From Chondrinema litorale (GTDB lineage: Bacteria > Bacteroidota > Bacteroidia > Cytophagales > Flammeovirgaceae), in contig NZ_CP111046.1 of NCBI RefSeq assembly GCF_026250525.1, positions 274,636-338,635 of the forward strand: a stretch of 64,000 bases of DNA. Direction: 5' to 3'. Below the pieces are notes generated by a model. That model ran no database searches. It saw nothing but the letters and a program-made list of their open reading frames with translations, and had not been told where the DNA came from. How positions within the stretch are numbered: position 1 is the first letter of the stretch; every line of letters starts with the position of its first letter. Position numbers and translations under genes: made by a program. Below, in pieces: positions 62,642 to 64,000 of this stretch.

Positions 62642-63856
62642 TTACTCTACTTTAGCGCTTTCTTTTGTAGCAGCTTCATAAATTGAATGCAACAAAGTGC
62701 CTTCTTCTTTGGTATCGTTACCAAGCTCCCAGAACATAATTCCACCTAAACCTTTTTCGATGGTATATTCTGTTTTTAATCTAACAGAAACAGTGTCATC
62801 ATAAGAGACCATAATGCTGTCTGTAGCATTGTATAGATATGGTGCTTTGGCTTTTTCATCCCAGTAGCGCACATAATTGCTATCTGGCTCAAACTCTTTT
62901 CTGATGTGGTGATAAGCACTCCAACCGATATGGATACCACTACTTAACTGGTAAAGTCCATTGTTTTCTGGTGGAACTCCTTTCCAAGCACGCCCATAAA
63001 AAGCAGAACCAATTACCAACTGTTTCGGATTCGCTCCTTCCTTAATTAAGAAGTCTACAATTTTTTCGCTTGAACGCGGATTTGGATCTTTCATCCTACC
63101 AGCTTCAAACAAACTATCTAAATGATTTTGGAAAGGTGTACCTACGATATCTTCACGTTTTACATTGCCAAGTGGTGTGTGATGACCAGTGTAAATAGAG
63201 TTACCATTTACTTGGTCATAGGTCATAATATTCATGTAGTTAGCGTATTTCAACACTTCTAACATTTCGATATTATCGTAGTAGCGTTTCCAACCCGCAG
63301 AAGCAAAAGTTAAAGTTTGCGGTCTACCAGTTGAGTCTAAAACCGCTCTTAAACCCTTCATTAATTGAGTGAAGTTCTGCTTATCTTCGTCGCGGGCTTC
63401 GGTGTTTGCTGCTGGAATTGCCGGGTATTCCCAGTCAATATCTAACCCATCAAGCTTGTATTCTTGTACAAAATCATACACGCTAGAAATAAACTTTTTT
63501 TGGTTTTCAGGAGTAGAAGCCATGTCAGAAAAACCGTCTGCTCCCCAGCCACCACAAGCAATCATCACTTTTAATTTAGGGTTACGCTTTTTTTGATCTA
63601 CTAATTGTTTTAGTTTTTTGCCTGCTACTTCTGGGTTTCTAAACTTCATTTCTCCATCTATCACATTGGTAAATGAGTAAATGATATGCGTAAGTTCTTC
63701 AACAGGAATCTTTTCCGGTTGGTAATCTTTTTCCGGAACGTAATAGGCCATTACAACAACTTGTGGATCAGATTCTGCATCAGTTGTTTCCACTGGCTTC
63801 TCATGCGAGCATGAAAATATAGATAGTGCTAATAGTAAAAGGATTAACCTTGTCAT
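62642..63856 (-). CDS. GH18 chitinase-type lipoprotein
   Basis: This is a 404-residue lipoprotein (MTRLILLLLALSIFSC, lipobox FSC). The GH18 barrel shows VVVMAYYVPEKD, LTHIIYSFTNV, KVMIACGGWGADGFSDMA and the catalytic DGLDIDWEYP motif with the acid Glu. It also has MNIMTYDQVNG, LVIGSAFYGRAWKGV and GGIMFWELGND. It hydrolyses beta-1,4-GlcNAc bonds of chitin or similar chains; lipid anchoring suggests processing at the membrane rather than free secretion. Monocistronic, with its own terminator. The 144 bases upstream to the window end show nothing further. Confidence 0.93.
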   Translation of the reverse strand: MTRLILLLLALSIFSCSHEKPVETTDAESDPQVVVMAYYVPEKDYQPEKIPVEELTHIIYSFTNVIDGEMKFRNPEVAGKKLKQLVDQKKRNPKLKVMIACGGWGADGFSDMASTPENQKKFISSVYDFVQEYKLDGLDIDWEYPAIPAANTEARDEDKQNFTQLMKGLRAVLDSTGRPQTLTFASAGWKRYYDNIEMLEVLKYANYMNIMTYDQVNGNSIYTGHHTPLGNVKREDIVGTPFQNHLDSLFEAGRMKDPNPRSSEKIVDFLIKEGANPKQLVIGSAFYGRAWKGVPPENNGLYQLSSGIHIGWSAYHHIRKEFEPDSNYVRYWDEKAKAPYLYNATDSIMVSYDDTVSVRLKTEYTIEKGLGGIMFWELGNDTKEEGTLLHSIYEAATKESAKVE

Positions 63857-64000
63857 GTCAGTAATTTATAAGCTCATTTAAATTGTTAAAAATGCTAAGT
63901 TACTAATCAAAAGCAAAAAAGAAATTTATATCTATTTTCAAGACTCTATGTTTGCTTTTTACCTCTCTAAGAGTTGCATTAACTATTGAAAACATCAAAA

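Noticed and set aside
1..64000. CRISPR arrays, rRNA and tRNA genes
   Set aside because: No regularly spaced repeats with spacers and no cloverleaf-like segments were seen on reading either strand; a dedicated tRNA/CRISPR scan was not possible.

Overview
The window reads as a low-GC chromosome segment from a member of the Bacteroidota, most likely a free-living, gliding, polysaccharide-degrading Cytophagales-type bacterium. The grounds are SusC/SusD pairs, FecI-like sigma/FecR pairs, T9SS type A C-terminal sorting domains (YPNP motif), DUF4249 lipoproteins, LytS/LytTR two-component pairs, A-rich rather than Shine-Dalgarno start regions, and a few TAnnTTTG promoter matches. The exact genus cannot be read from the sequence. 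No rRNA, tRNA or CRISPR was seen.

Layout. 1-2.2 kb: the tail of a DUF4038 glycosidase, then a leaderless amidase plus a two-TM SLATT-type protein on the minus strand, with three 24-bp tandem repeats upstream of them. 2.2-10.3 kb: a giant T9SS-exported protein with ELWxSDGT repeats and five MBG domains, an AsmA-like protein, a TlpA-type thioredoxin and a Cys-rich lipoprotein. 10.7-19.6 kb: a probable operon of TonB receptor, DUF4249 lipoprotein, second TonB receptor-like barrel, small periplasmic protein, small barrel, LytS kinase and LytTR regulator. A 22-bp-period direct repeat in front of it is a candidate LytTR operator. 19.9-35.2 kb: polysaccharide utilisation locus 1 (ECF sigma, FecR, SusC, SusD, GH3, GH5 with an inserted discoidin domain, GH78). 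35.3-37.1 kb: SDR plus AraC regulator. 37.1-40.0 kb (minus strand): LytS, LytTR and secreted esterase with ATGA overlaps. 40.3-44.6 kb: secreted esterase, then a CitMHS transporter/AtuA/AtuA-tail operon.

45 kb holds a genomic scar: the 3' part of a GH3 gene and the 3' part of a Nudix-type sugar regulator, both lacking their 5' parts, meet head to head. 45.7-56.0 kb is polysaccharide utilisation locus 2 (ECF sigma, FecR, SusC, SusD, GH27). Its SusC is cut by a 1,770-bp IS1182-like element with 19-bp perfect terminal inverted repeats and a 4-bp target duplication (ACCG). Removing the element and one ACCG restores an unbroken 1,132-residue SusC. 56.1-64 kb: a NmrA-like reductase divergent from an HxlR regulator, a sulfatase behind a large palindrome, a sugar O-acetyltransferase, a GC-rich palindromic repeat, a lipoprotein GH78 and a GH18 chitinase lipoprotein.

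Taken together this is a carbohydrate-scavenging region. The two sigma/anti-sigma loci sense and import glycan fragments, and the surrounding GH3, GH5, GH18, GH27, GH78, DUF4038, esterase and sulfatase genes break them down. Two of the window's loci (the SusC of locus 2 and the GH3/Nudix pair) are visibly decaying or reversibly switched off. Many functions below are family-level assignments made by reading motifs, not by database search.
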